From the NCBI GenBank assembly GCA_003991915.1, contig RQTK01001134.1:1-64000 (forward strand): 64,000 nucleotides of DNA, given 5' to 3'. Shown here in pieces: positions 12,801 to 40,877 of the stretch. This stretch comes from Elysia chlorotica (Eukaryota > Mollusca > Gastropoda > Plakobranchidae). How positions within the stretch are numbered: position 1 is the stretch's first letter; each line of letters begins with the position of its first letter. The translations under genes and the position numbers were made by a program. A model generated the notes under the pieces. The model was not told where the DNA came from and made no database searches. It saw only the letters and a program-made list of their open reading frames with translations.

Positions 12801-14364
12801 ACCTAGAGAAAGGGGATGGCAAAAAAACAAATATAAAAAAATAAATGATAACAAATAATTTAGAGTGGGGGAGTACATGTGTAAAATTAAAAGAAGAAAC
12901 ACACAAAATGTTTTGAAAAACAGTAAAATTAAAAGGAGAAAATGAATGGACAGGGCGTGCAGGAAAAGACAAAAAAATTAAATTGTAAGCATTTCTTCAA
13001 AAATAAAATTTAAGTTTCACTTACTTTAGATTCATATTTTCCATTTCTATAAAATAATGCTGAAATATTGTTGATATAGTTCATTCACAATATGTGTCAA
13101 TTTCAGACCTGTTTGTATATCAAACTTTGGGTCAAACTACAAAAGATCTGGCTCTAAACTCAGGAACTGCGATATGAGAAAAAAAAAGTTAAACAAAAAG
13201 AATTTGATACATTTTACATCCCCAAGGTTTCCCAAGGGAATGTATGTTGTGACTTTTTTATGTCGGAACTTTCAATTTTTTTTGGTTTACACAATGAGCC
13301 GCTAGTCAATGATCTACCTGGCCGACCGCCGGAGATGAGAAAACCGTGAGAGCTGGCCCTTAGCCGCTCGTCCTTCTCTCCATCGCTGTCCTCCTCAGGC
13401 TCCACAATCTTCTTCTTCTTGAGAAACTTGCTGCCCGCAGCCGAAACCTTGAGTGGGCTCCGTGGACTCGTGTTTTGTTTCGCCCCGAGGGAAGTCTGAG
13501 AGGCTTTAAAGCCATCAGCACCACTCGACACCGAGATATCTCCCTGCTCCTCGAAATTCAAAGATCTCACCTGCTGGGTTTTCTGCGTCAAGCTTGACAG
13601 ATAAGTCTAAGCAGAAACAAAGCATGAAATCTCAATCAAGACACTGTAAAAGTAAAAAGGACCATAGGATACATTAATCTATAAAAATGCATTTTTAACA
13701 AAATGTGTTTAAGACGCAAAGAGCCTACTTAAAATCTGACATCAGCCACATTATTTTCTAACAATGCATTTATAAAAAAGTGATGTATTATTTTTTTTCT
13801 AAAAACATTTCGGCTCTCACTGCAGCGTATCAAGAGTGGGACTTCTAGATCACTAGTCCAACTAACAAAAATATAATGTTTGGTTCACTATAAAATCTTT
13901 ACAGTTTCTTAGTAAAAATCAAATATTTCAAATTTTGAGACAACAAAGCCAGATTGATAAAATTTGATCACATCATGTAAATAGTTTGAAGTAAACCCAT
14001 ACACCTTATCGAAACTTTATGACAGCAATTTTATGTTTTATTCTCTATTGAACGGGCAGCCAGTGGAAAGTCCTAATGCCTTGGTGCAATGCCCTAAGAA
14101 GGACGATTCGTTTTCCTTTAATTTTAAAGTTCATAAAATTCCATAAATTATTTAACATGATTTTCGTGAAAACAAATTGATACTCTTTCACATTATATAG
14201 AGAATAGGCAAACTCAAGCCTATCAGAGTCGCTTCTGTATCATGGGTTTCAGGACTTACCGCCAGTTCATCTTCTTCCTTCGTTTTCAGCGGAACTCTCT
14301 CCCCGCGCAGCTGACTGTTCACTTTTTGGAGCAGGGCAGCTGCGTTACTCCGCCCGACCGGCAT
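6811..14364 (-). CDS. C19orf44: C19orf44 homologue (DUF4614 family protein)
   Basis: Ten coding exons in transcript order: 14364-14260 (ATG), 13606-13318, 12802-12485, 11114-10984, 10505-10238, 9878-9449, 8783-8580, 8200-7990, 7564-7401 and 6891-6811 (TGA). They give about 733 residues against about 657 in human. The N-terminal two thirds are low-complexity Ser/Lys/Glu sequence with FLKKK-type motifs (SKFLKKKKI, PKFLKNRKS) like human SRFLKKK. The C-terminus is the conserved domain: YVDPAPVATHVVSAD, AITAYSPSVLALQEMM, TTLEDTKAYIEQHRKP, MTFKEALRLVEQE. The family has no role I can name. Exon 7 uses a GC donor (AG/GCAAGT). Exon 8 needs a change of reading frame between LGY and YVDP, one base short. 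A 5' UTR acceptor lies just above the ATG, at 14393. The gene is head-to-head with calreticulin. Confidence 0.87.
7565..7840 (-). repeat. Tandem array of C19orf44 exon-9 acceptor units
   Basis: Three to four degenerate units of about 80-95 bp start at the exon edge. On the plus strand each reads GTGATxG, then a G-rich stretch, then GAGAGAAATTAGGTTAAAATACTGTCA. The true exon edge is GGTGATCG/CTGGATGG. The next unit reads CAGTGATAG/CTGGAGGG and the third CAGTGATTC/TTGCAATGG. On the transcribed strand the decoy CCCTCCAG/CTATCACTGCC mirrors the real CATCCAG/CGATCACCGCC. Spliced in phase, the decoy reads AITAR before reaching a stop, against AITAY in the exon. Confidence 0.75.
9114..9400 (-). mobile_element. 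tRNA-derived SINE, copy A
   Basis: Read on the minus strand, the head is tRNA-like: TGGCTGAAGTGGTAGAGCG matches a pol III A box, and GCAGTTTGAATCCC matches a B box. A body of about 200 bp follows (GACACAGGAGTCATGG..., ATAACACTGATGTTGGATG) with an (AACTC)n tail at about 9114-9140. Related copies lie at 32011-32262 and 41011-41276. It sits in a C19orf44 intron, in the same orientation as the gene. Confidence 0.75.
10048..10103. repeat. Perfect 20-bp hairpin
   Basis: CTTCACTTTCAGGTTTCTGC at 10048-10067 is the exact reverse complement of 10084-10103, with a 16-bp spacer. It lies in a C19orf44 intron. No flanking duplication or terminator-like T run was seen. Confidence 0.85.
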
Positions 14365-15105
14365 CCTTAATCACCTAAGCAATGTTGGGTAACTGAAAAA
14401 AGGTTGTTAAAAATTAATATTTAGCTGAAAACCCATACAAAATTATTTTCATTTCAATTTTTTTTCTAAAATCTGTTTTTAACTATATAACTATATAACA
14501 AAATTATTGCGCTCTCATTTGATTTATGTCATCTTGACTATTTTTTATTTCATTTTGATTTTCAGCTTGCATTATGCAAAAACCATGACTGTCATCATAC
14601 CTTGTGGCTATAAAGCTTCGTTAATGATATCATCCCATGCATTCCACTGATGTTGAAAGTGAGCAAGATAAACATTTGTGAAGCAAGATATTGGTCAAGG
14701 TCTAGAAAAAGATTTAAAATCATTCAGTGTTAGGATAGACAAATCCCTTTTTTTTTTAAATCCTCTATGACAAAACTTATTTTAGAGTAATATATGTTTA
14801 TGGCCAGATGAAAGTTTTGTGGGCATTGATAAGGTTTATTTGACACTTAAAATACAAACTTTTGTTTTATTTTAACCAATTTAGATAATGCAAAAACTTA
14901 AATGAATATTATGAACATCATAATTTCATATAAAATTATGTTGTGTGCTCTATTGGGGATAAAAATACATCGCCTAGATTAGATATTAGACAGGTCCTAA
15001 ATAAGCTGAGTCTATATGCACTAGAATCTAGCCTATAAATTATAATAAAGATCTAGATCTAGTGCGTATAGACACTCCCCCCAAGAATCACGACCGAAAT
15101 CACAA

Positions 15106-15263
15106 TCGGGCACTCCTTGAGTTTTGTGGTCCATAGCCTGTGAGCGATCAAATGGGTGGGTGGGGGGTTGCGATCCATGGGTGAGTGGGTGGGATTCGAT
15201 TACATCGGAGTCAGTAAACCAGTGGAGATAGAGAGAAAGAAAGAGCAAGAGAGAGATAGATAG

Positions 15264-15301
<38 letters not shown>

Positions 15302-15641
15302 CAAGCGAGTGTGAGAGACAGAGATAGAGAGAGTGTGACAGACAGAGCTAGAGTTGCTCAACAATAACATATCAATCTTATGTGCTTACATGTGTGTATG
15401 TTTGTTCCCACCCCCTTCCCCGCACGTATTGTAGCCATGTTCATATAAGCAATGGAATACAATCAAATTGCTCTGCCTTTTTTAATCGAACAAATTATGC
15501 CAATATAATAAAAATTATTTACAACAAAAAGACAGGGAGTGTAGGTGGCAGGTATTTTAATTTTAATACACTGTGATCGAATTCCGCCCACCCAACCCTT
15601 TGATCGCTCACAGGCGATCACAAAAATTTCAAGTAGTGCCC
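15106..15641. mobile_element. MITE with about 90-bp terminal inverted repeats
   Basis: The left end reads GGGCACTCCTTGAGTTTTGT, then GCCTGTGAGCGATCAAATGG. The reversed right end reads GTGGGCACTACTTGAAATTT, then GCCTGTGAGCGATCAAAGGG. The two arms match over about 90 bp with scattered changes. The interior holds (GA)n at 15240-15345 and no coding capacity. A single related end occurs at about 52180-52273, just before RCC1. Confidence 0.75.
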
Positions 15642-16040
15642 ACATTAGTCTATAAAGTATAATTATAGTGACACTAGCTTGAAAAGTTAGTGTTTTACTT
15701 CAGTCTAATTTGTGCCCAATTAGAAAACTTCTGCTGGTTTTGCCATTAGACAAGCCTATGGCTAAAATTCCACCTTATGGTCTTGTATTTACATGAAACT
15801 AAGTCATTTCTGATTGTTTTCTCAAAGTTGTTGCCAACCGGAAGTTTACAAATGCTGCGACCTGAAGAATTAAATTAAACAGACTAATCTCCCTTGTTCC
15901 GGGGGATATGTTCGGACTCTTTCGGCGATAGTCGGAACGGTGTCACCATAGAGTCATTTTTAGAACTTATGAGACGTTAAAGTACTGAAAAAACGTGTAG
16001 GCTTCTCATGAACCTACGCGGGGTGTCCCAAGGCTCTGCG

Positions 16041-16059
16041 CGTGGTGGGTTATTATTGG
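16041..16059 (-). promoter_or_regulatory. ER stress response element (ERSE) upstream of CALR
   Basis: CGTGG, nine bases, then ATTGG: an exact inverted form of the ERSE consensus CCAAT-N9-CCACG bound by NF-Y with ATF6/XBP1. It lies about 157 bp before the CALR ATG. A second CCAAT box is at 16079-16083 on the plus strand. Calreticulin genes are known unfolded-protein-response targets, so the site fits its position. Confidence 0.8.
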
Positions 16060-16215
16060 TCAGTGTGGATTACTTGGACCAATCAGAAAAAGACAGCTGT
16101 CGAGGTCATGTGTAAGCGCACTGTACTATTTAGCTCTTAGTGCATTGAGTCTTCCTATCGCATTTTCTCTGAAGTTTACCGGCACATGAAGGCGAACAGT
16201 GGGCGTGGTACAAAC

Positions 16216-19200
16216 ATGAAGATCGCGCTGGTGTTTCTGCTCATTGGAGCTGCTTTTGCAGAGCCAACAGTTTATTTCAAAGAAGAATTTGATGGTGAGT
16301 TGAAAAATGCGTGTACGGGTGATTTTCAATTAGACCTAGATCATAGGTAAAGCACCCCTTACACTCCCTCTGTAGACAAGCAGTAGAGGCCCGCTAGCGT
16401 CCAAACTTTGCGTCACTCTGTCATCTCATCTTTGTCTGTTACTAAACGTTCTTTTTATTTATTTGTATATCTGACCAAAGCCTAAAATTGAAATGTGCGC
16501 AAATAGAGCCATTGATAGCCCATATCAGCTTTATTACATCTTAAAAACAAAATGTAGCCTACGCATATCCGTAGATCTAGATCTAGATCTACGTGGCATG
16601 GCTAGATTTTTTATCTGCTGTATCCACATTCATTTCTTTCCTTTTCGAAGGGCACAATAAAAAGAAAGTAGATTTAGACAATGTTCTGGTTAGGCAGTTG
16701 TTAGTAGTCTTCAATGGGTTTTTTATAAAGGCGTAACACTTTTTTAAAATCTAGTTTTCTGCATCATTATTTTGCCTACTAACACTGTGATTCTCTTCAA
16801 TATTGTTCCCCAGGCTCATGGGAAGACAGATGGGTCCAATCAGAACACAAATCTGATTTAGGCAAATTCAAGTTGTCTGCAGGAAAATTTTATGGTGATG
16901 CTGAGAAGGACAAAGGTAAATAATTTGCTAGTATAAGACTGATGCATCAGTGAAGATCATGCTAAGTAAAAGTGTAGATTATAAGTTTTTGGAATCCCAT
17001 GTTTTTAAGTTAATAAAACCAGATATCCGACAGAGACCTTACAAAGCTTTATTTGAAAATTGCATTTGATATAAAAATTAAAAAAAAAGATTTTGTAAAG
17101 ACTAGGAATCTATGTAGATCTTTAAAATTGGCTATTTAAAAAAAAAAAAATATAATAGGCCTATCTATATTCTAATAAAGCAGGCCTATAAATAAATGCA
17201 ATTTCCAATAGCTTAGATTCCCTTGATTATTTCCAAATTACTTAAAAAGTTATATCTACCTCGTACAAAGCAAAAAACAGAATCAAGGCAAGATGAATAT
17301 ATATATGAGTGCTGCATTTAGAATGCAATTCCTTGTCTTAGTCGCCAAGCCTTATGTTTAAAACAACCTTACCTAGCAGTAGATCTAATGTTATTGTTAA
17401 ATTTGTTTTATACAAATGACAATTTTCCTGTGCAACATTTTTAAGAGGTGATTAAAGTTGCTGGTCAAAGAAACAGTACATACAATTGTTAAATTAGGCC
17501 TACTAAATATGAACTGCGTTATAATCCATTTCAGGTATTCAAACCTCCCAAGATGCCCGCTTTTATGGACTTTCCGCCAAGTTTGACAAATTTTCGAATG
17601 AAGGCAAAACCTTGGTAATCCAGTTCACAGTGAAACATGAACAAGATATCGACTGTGGAGGAGGATACGTCAAAGTGTTCCCCAGCGATCTTGACCAGAC
17701 CAAAATGCATGGAGAGAGTCCTTACAACATCATGTTTGGTAGGATCCTTTTCTTATCAGATCTATTGGTTTGATGTTGGCTCATTTTCTCATCATAATAG
17801 AAATCTATAGTGCTGTAAATAATACATCTAGTGGGCTTTTGACTATAGGACCATATTGTTAGAAAATCAAATAGTTGTGAACATGTATCACTTGGTGCCC
17901 ACAGAAATTGTTGGTAAAATCAGTCTCGAGTTTCGGTGGCTCTATACAGAAAATTTTAAAATGTCATTTTTATCTTTATATCGTATACGTTGGTCCAACT
18001 TGCCCATTATTTGGTAACCGTACACGTTTTCTAAAAAAAATATTCTACTCTTTTGCTTTTGTTTGTCCTCCAGGTCCCGACATTTGCGGCCCAGGAACTA
18101 AGAAGGTCCATGTCATTTTTGCCTACAAGGGAAAGAACATGCTTGTGAAAAAAGAAATCCGCTGCAAGGTAGAATTACTTTTATTTCATTGGATTATGCT
18201 TTTAAATTAATTTTTCAGATGCCAAATATTGCATCCATTCTCCCCCATTCATCGCCTAAGTATTACATTGAGAGGAAACCTGTTGATGACTTTAAAGAGC
18301 ATCTTTCAAATGAAGTAAAAGTTTTAGATTATCACAGTACATGGAGGAATCATTGATGCCACTTGCTTTATTTTTTTTCTTCCAGGATGATGTATACACC
18401 CATCTGTACACCCTGATTGTTCGCCCTGACAACACCTATGAAGTGAAGATCGACAACGAGAAGGTTGAGAGTGGAGAGCTCGAGGCTGACTGGGACTTTT
18501 TGCCACCCAAGAAAATCCCTGTAAGTTCAAACACCATTACTACGTTTTTTTATGTGGATTGAAAAGATCATTATTGCGAGCCCCTTCTGATCATCTTTTT
18601 ACAATATCGTAAAAGAAAAAATTAAAAAGATGCTGAATAATCTACTGATTTTCAGGAAAAATTTGACAGGTCAGAGTTCATGAAAAATATGTCATGGGAC
18701 TGTAAATAATCATGCAGAATACATCTAGACATAAAAAGGAAGCAGTACTTCCTACTTGTGATAAAGTATGTTTTAAGTCATATTTGGATCAACACTGCAT
18801 TTATAGTTTTTTAAATTGTTCAGTCCTCAATGTAACCTCATAATCATAAATAATGTTGTTTAGAAAATATTTTTGTTTAAGAAATCAATGTGGGGGAGGG
18901 GGGTGTCGTTGTTTTGTTTTTTTGGTGTGTGTGTGTAATATTATTGGAACAGCAGGAGCCTTTGCTTATGTTTTGCATTTTTGTGATCTACATAACAGGG
19001 TTAAGTAATTCCGCTTCAAAAATGTTTTCTACCCATTAAAAAGTATATATAGTGGATGCAGGACTTGTTTGACGTTTTGTTACATTCTGTATATTTATAG
19101 GACCCCGAGGCCAAAAAACCCGACGACTGGGATGAGCGTGAGCAGATCGATGACCCTGAGGACAGCAAGCCCGAGGACTGGGACAAGCCTGAGCACATCC

Positions 19201-20465
19201 CCGACCCTGAGGCTAAGAAACCTGACGACTGGGACGATGAAATGGATGGCGAGTGGGAGCCCCCAATGATTGATAACCCAGAGTACAAGGTGCGATATAT
19301 CTCGGGGATAGTAAAGCAAATTGAATAGACTAATGGATCACAGTGGTGTCATGATGCTCTTTCCCATCTTTCAGCAGCCAATAATCAAATTCCTTTTTCT
19401 TGGGAATTAGCGTTGTTTTAAATTTTGTCGACCTAAATAACGAGCTTAATAACACAACTTTTTGTCTTGACAGTTCAAAATTATCTGGTGGACCAAATAG
19501 GGGAAAAGTTAATGTGGAAGCTTCTTCATCTTTTATGGTCAATTAATAATCAAACTTTGCAAATACATTGTTGTTAATAGTATATTGCCCAATCTTTTTT
19601 TTTTTTCCAGCATATTTTTAAACTTTCTTTTCTTTAATGTGTGCAGGGCGAATGGAAACCCAAGAAAATTGACAACCCTGACTACAAGGGCAAGTGGATC
19701 CACCCAGAAATTGATAACCCCGAATACGAAGCTGATGCCAACCTGTACAGATATTCTGACTTTGGAGTCATTGGTTTTGATCTTTGGCAGGTATGATCAA
19801 TTTTTCACACTACAAGTATAACAAAAGATATTTCAAACACAAGGATGTCAAGAATTGGAGTATTGTTGCTTTGAAGAGATGGTTATATACTTGTAAGACT
19901 ATTTGAATTGTCTGTTTTGAGGTACATGATAAGATTTTGGAAAGGAAGATCTTGTTATATACATTATCTTCTGGAGTGCCTCCCTGTCCATCATAACAAT
20001 CATTACTGTCCACTACTAATGCAGAAATGACAAGATTCACCATAACTAGGATATATATTGAAACACATTTTTTTTTTTTTTGACAAATTGGGTTTTCTTG
20101 ACCCTTTATTGATTCTGCTGTCTGGCAAACTACATATGCAATATTTATCTAAAAAATCTCCATTCTATTCCGTACTTGTATACTTTCAGGTAAAGTCTGG
20201 CACCATTTTTGACAACATCCTCATCACTGATGATGCTGACTATGCTGAGGAAGTTGGCAAGGAAACCTGGGGAAAAACAAAAGATCCAGAAAAGAAGATG
20301 AAGGATAGTCAGGATGAGGAGGAAAGACTGAAGCGCGAGGAGGAGGAGAAGAAACGCGCTGAGACTGAGGGTGATAGCAAAGATGAAGATGATGAAGCTG
20401 ATGAAGATGAACCTGAGGATGAGGAGGAGGATGAGCCTGAAGCTCTTGAGAAGGATGAATTGTAG
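16216..20465 (+). CDS. CALR: Calreticulin, ER lectin chaperone
   Basis: Eight coding exons: 16216-16294, 16814-16915, 17535-17738, 18074-18168, 18386-18520, 19101-19289, 19647-19790 and 20190-20465 (TAG), giving 407 residues. The signal peptide is [15 protein letters not shown]. The globular N domain carries both family signatures, [16 protein letters not shown] and [14 protein letters not shown], with the paired cysteines. The P domain has three type-1 repeats ([13 protein letters not shown] and relatives) and three type-2 repeats ([15 protein letters not shown] and relatives). The acidic Ca-binding tail ends in KDEL for ER retrieval. Calreticulin buffers luminal Ca and folds monoglucosylated glycoproteins. 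An in-frame ATG at 16186 would add ten residues; 16216 is preferred because it starts a clean signal peptide. Confidence 0.98.
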
Positions 20466-23110
20466 TCTGCCGATTGGAGGAGTGATGTGTGGTTGAGCTG
20501 GCGATTGTGATACAAGGGCATAATGTTTGTGATGGTAAGAATGGAAGCCTATCTGCTACAGGCTGATGGATTTGTTGAAAATGTTGCAATTTACTTCAAG
20601 CAAAGTAGTGGTGAGATATTTTCAGTTTATTGCGCTTGTAAAAGAGTTATGTTTATGGAAAACTGTGTGTGAGATGTGACTGACCTGAATGAATTCTGAT
20701 CTTGGGTTGTGAGAGTTAAAAATGTTTTAATGTATACACTGCATTTTTGTCCCAACATTAAAATCCTCAAATACTGGTAATGCAGATTCATCCATAAAAA
20801 GTTCATTATGCGGGCCTGTGTCTCAACTTCTTTGTTATACACGATGGCGAATGTTGGGTCCAACTATTCCGATGACAAAACTTTGTTTCATGGGACTTGC
20901 AGGAAGCTACACTTCTCACACAGTATTACTAATTGACATGCTCACTGTGAGTTTCTGTTATGCTTTGGATAGGTTTCATGGCTCTAGCTACCGTAGTATG
21001 TTATATTGTTGTGGTTAAGGTTTCACTTTCACTGAAATTCCATGGGCGAATGGTTTGTGTCTAGTGGTGTGCGGGAAGTGAGAGATGTTCACAAATCAAA
21101 CTTCTGGTGTGAATGTGTGAACTGCTGAGATGTTTTTATTTTATGACAATGCTTCATTTTATGACAATAAAAAAAATGAATAAAGACCTCCTTATTTTTT
21201 CTTAACATTTTTTCCAAACTGTGACATCTGCATGTATTATCTGCTGGTTTTGTGAAATGCCTTCTCCAATTGGAAACCCAAATGAAAATTTTACCCAAAG
21301 TCAATTACTGCATGGACAATTGTCAAAGTTAAAACTCTCAAATTTTTGCACTGATGAACCTACTGGTAATTTTTAGATACTAAACTTGTGCAATCCTTGT
21401 GGTGCAAATACTAGCACTACAAAATGTATACAAAAAAATTGGAAACGCAATGATCTTCCAACTCCCACAAAATAAATAATTTTTTTTTTTTAAATCAACC
21501 CATGACAAACTATTAACTATTGCAAAAATAATGAGTGAAAATAGTTACAACTGTAGATAAGTATAAGCTTATGACTGAGAAGGGTTAGAGGCGTTAACTA
21601 TGTCTTTATCACTCAGTTTATCCATTCTACCCAAGGTCTTTTGCAATATATTTACTGATGGCTAAAGACCATAGGGATTTTACTCACTGGCCAGCAATTC
21701 CATGCATCCATTTAAGTTTTATACTAGTAGTACATGTATCTTACTTGGGTGGAAATCATAAACTCCAGAATATTCAATTTCAAGCAATATTGTCTGAAGA
21801 TGAGTAATGCTCAACAATAACAGTTAACACTAACACTGTATCAGGGTCACTTATTGTACTATATCATTAGAATAGAAAGAACATAGAGCTCAAAGTCAAA
21901 TGGAAAGATAATCATTTATTTTCAACTATGGAACGACTCATCAAATTCAAATGATCAACTGCAGGTGACTTTGAGCTGTTTTAATAGGCAGTCTAAACCC
22001 AAATTCAAAAGGTTTTACAATTTGTATGCAGTTTTGTTTTTCGGTTTTCTTTACATTTTGGTCCCAAGTTATTAAAATTAGTCAAAATTTACGAAACAAG
22101 CATCTTATTCTTAAAATTTTTATGTGGCGTTTTTTTGTAATTTTGAAAATCTTTCTGCAGGTCTTTTTTACACGCTCACAAAGACAAATTTTATATTCGA
22201 CTCAAGGACTCAATTTTGTTTAAGCTTTAGTAAACGAAGATTTTTTGTAAAATGAGTTTAATTAAAATTACAGTGAAATATATCTAATTTTTTTTATGTT
22301 TGCATACTATTAGATAAAAAATGTGGATTTTTTTCACACTTTGACACTCAGAAATAGTTGAATATTCCAATTGTTCAAGAGAACAAGTCTTTAAAGATGT
22401 AATACATGTACTTCATTTTAAGATGAAGATGTTAACGAAAAAGCTATTTAGGGAAAAATATGTACAAATAACTGCCCTATCAATTTTTTTCTTTAACCCA
22501 GCAGTTCATAAAATTCTCAATTTTTATCATAATTTGATGAATCAACACTAACAAATACTTAAATCACATGCACAATATTAACAAGAAGATTAAAAATCTG
22601 CAGTTGAAAATTATATGCCCTTATTTTTGCATTATTATTGTAACGTTGAACTTTGAAGTATATATCAATGAACTGTAGGAGATTTGTGATGAAGTGCAGT
22701 GCTGCTTGGCATTGGTGACCATGTCCCCTCCCGTTTCATAAACAGGTCAATTCCCTTTTGCTCCACCAATCCATCTTCCTAGCCCGTAACCCTGATCTCT
22801 TCTAGCTGCATACGTCTTGCACTCTTTCCGTTCATCGTTCCAGTTGTAATTCAATCAATCATGTACCGTGTTCTAAACAATGTTTGGGCATGGAATGGCC
22901 ATGGTTTCTGATCCTACAGAGGAGATTTTATGCTGTGTCTGCTTCTTTAAAAGATTTTTTTTTTATTAACTTCTCTGGTGCCCATCGTATGAACTACATC
23001 TCAGTACTCTTGCTGTAGTGGCAAAGCTGACAACACCATTGGAAAAGGAAATAAATTAAATTCTACTGTTTACATCTTCATGAGAACCAAGAATAAAAAG
23101 TGAGCGAGCT
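20466..23110 (+). other. CALR: Probable CALR 3' UTR
   Basis: AT-rich, with no coding signal. Candidate poly(A) signals are AATAAA at 21166-21171 and 21178-21183 (short form), and at 23050-23055 and 23092-23097 (long form). The long form would end about 170 bp from the minus-strand poly(A) signal of Dab. Confidence 0.5.
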
Positions 23111-23261
23111 CACACTGTTTCTATTTCCTGATTTTTAAAATAAATAATGAGACTTATTTATCAACATAAAGGCAATTCTTCATGTATGTGGTTATAAATT
23201 AGACCTTATAATCCTGAGATTGAGAACATGAATGATAAACACAGCAAATACACCCGTGTGT

Positions 23262-25683
23262 AGTGCTTCAAAATGATAATTTATTCAGTGCAAACGGTTT
23301 CTCCGTTTAAATTATTTATGACACAAAACAATGAGAATACTTACATAAGGCACAAAATGTAAAAGTACTAAACCTTGCTCACACAATGACAATGTTTCTC
23401 ATCCTGTAAAACTATTGCACAATGTAATGTTGAATTTTAGAAATAGATAAAACCAAATTATACAGGAATTGGCTTCATGATCTTTATCATAATTTTCAAG
23501 GGTTAATTGAAGTATAAATATATCTTAAATAGTGATGTAAACACAGACAGAGACAAAGGATGATTCACATTGCTTAAAAATATTGAAAGTAAGATTTTAA
23601 AAGCTTTAGTACATGTAGTAAAATTACAACAAAAAACAAACTCAAAACGACCAGTAGAGGGTAATGTAAGCCTCAGGCTCCTGTGATTACAAAAATCTAA
23701 CCACAGTATGTTGTCTCAAGTTTGTTCCATTGCTTAATAAGAATTTAAAAGAAACAACTAGAATGTTGATACACGTTACTTGGAGAAATTCATTTGATGT
23801 ATATTTAAGCACCTAAGTTCCAGCTTTGCACATTAAATTATTATTGCTAACCTAAGATAATTATGTAGATGAATTTCTACATTGAAACATTAAAAATCTC
23901 ATGTAATGACAACTGGGATTTCAATAGAAAAGGAAACATCCAAAAAATGAGTAGAAAAAAAGAGAGCTGCAACTTGTGAACATAATTCTTCCTACGTTTC
24001 AAATTTAGCCAGATTTGACATTAAAATGGTAAGGATGTGAACAAAAAAAAAGGTTTTTACTGCAGCCTCCAATATGAAACAAGCGCTAGATAGTCTCTTT
24101 CATTAAACGCACACTACATAGCTTATAACGTCTAATCCTGCACTAAATCACGGAACTAAATCTTGTAAAATGAAACAGAATTGTAGAACTTAACACCATG
24201 GTAAGTTTTGGGATGAAAGAGTATTTTTTTTGTAAATAAAAGGGGTCTACAATGAGCATAAAATTAAAAATAGTAACAAAAATAAAAAAATCTTATTCAG
24301 TCAAGCAAAATAATGTTTAATTACAATTTAAAACAATGTAAATTTATTTATTTAATCAGGCACTTTTAAATACTGTTAATTACATGAGTATTCCATGTTG
24401 TCAGCAGTCGACCATACTAATGACCTTGTCTATATAATGACAATTACGGCATAAGCAAAACATAAAAAATGTTTTTTGTATAATAATAACTGCCTTTGCA
24501 AAAAAATGAAGAACCATAAATTCTGAACCGCCAAGTCCAATCCTCATATGATAACATTCACGTAAACATTTCTTTCCTTCCCACTTTTCCCCATCTTCCT
24601 GTTAAACTCTCAGAATAAATGAAATACAAGTACTCTCTGTCTCTGCGGTGTTAGTCTGTCTGTCTCTGTTTCACTCATTCTCGAATTTTAAAAAAATTAA
24701 GAAAAAATACCCAATCTTTCTCTTCAACTTACTCTACACGGTGAAAATAGATCAGGTAAGACCAGAGACTATAAAGATTTAGGGAGATGTTTCACAAATA
24801 GAGCTCAAAGTGTTTTTGACACGGGAAGCTAGCTTGACGCATGCTCAATTTTATTCTTTATCAAAATTACGGCGGTTGAACAATGTTCAGAGTGAGTTTT
24901 TACCAAGATTTAAAGAAGGAATCAACCGCCTTAACTATCTTTAGCCATATACGCAAAATTCTTGCCGTGAAACCTCTCACTATTTCATACTCTTTGGTAA
25001 GACTATGCTACACACAAAACCGTAAACTGAATACATAGAGTTTGGACCATACATAATTGCATGTAATAATAATTATGATAAATTGTTGAAATTTTATTAA
25101 CATCATTATCACAGGAGCACTCAGACACAGTATTGTACATACATGTAAATGCAACGGTACCAAAGAGGTGGAACTTGGTTTGCACATCTTCTGATTGCTA
25201 TCATTTTTTCTTGATATAATATTAAACTGCTGCTCTGGTTGATCTTTTAAATTTTGTACAGTAAATCGATACAAATATTGTATCTCTTTGCTGCAATTTT
25301 TTTACACCATACCTACTAATGAAAAAAAAAAAAGAACAATAACCATTTTAAAAATTATAGTAAAAATAAAGACATTGAAGGAGAATAAATTGGGATTAAA
25401 AGAAAAACAACAAAAAAGATTACAATAATTATATCATCATCATCATTATTTGTTTTGGTATGACTATGAGGTATGTTGTACATGTTACAAGTAGAGAACC
25501 CACATATTTTTTGGAGTATAACATTTAACTCTTGATAAGTTACGTGACACAATAGATCTACTAGGACCCAAAACATACCAGCATGATTATGATTGCAAAC
25601 ACGAACAAACAGTTGAAGGTATGATATTTGACACTTGTAAGGTGATGGGGTCTCAGGTGGAAGACGGCACTTGTTCTATCTCT
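23262..25683 (-). other. Dab: Probable Dab 3' UTR
   Basis: About 2.4 kb of AT-rich sequence without coding signal, from the Dab stop down to a minus-strand AATAAA at 23280-23285. The CALR and Dab transcripts therefore appear to converge within roughly 200 bp or to overlap. Confidence 0.5.
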
Positions 25684-40874
<15,191 letters not shown>

Positions 40875-40877
40875 CTG

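Larger units (their letters stand above)
14393..16185. other. Head-to-head spacer between C19orf44 and CALR
   Basis: About 1.8 kb between the two start codons, probably holding promoters for both genes. It contains a 5' UTR intron of C19orf44, a MITE at 15106-15641 with (GA)n inside, AGATCTAG-type words near 15050, and the CALR proximal promoter at about 15900-16185. No further coding exon was recognised. Confidence 0.6.

Noticed and set aside
20224-20589. Ser-rich and Pro/His-rich minus-strand frames
   Set aside because: Antisense of the acidic calreticulin tail.
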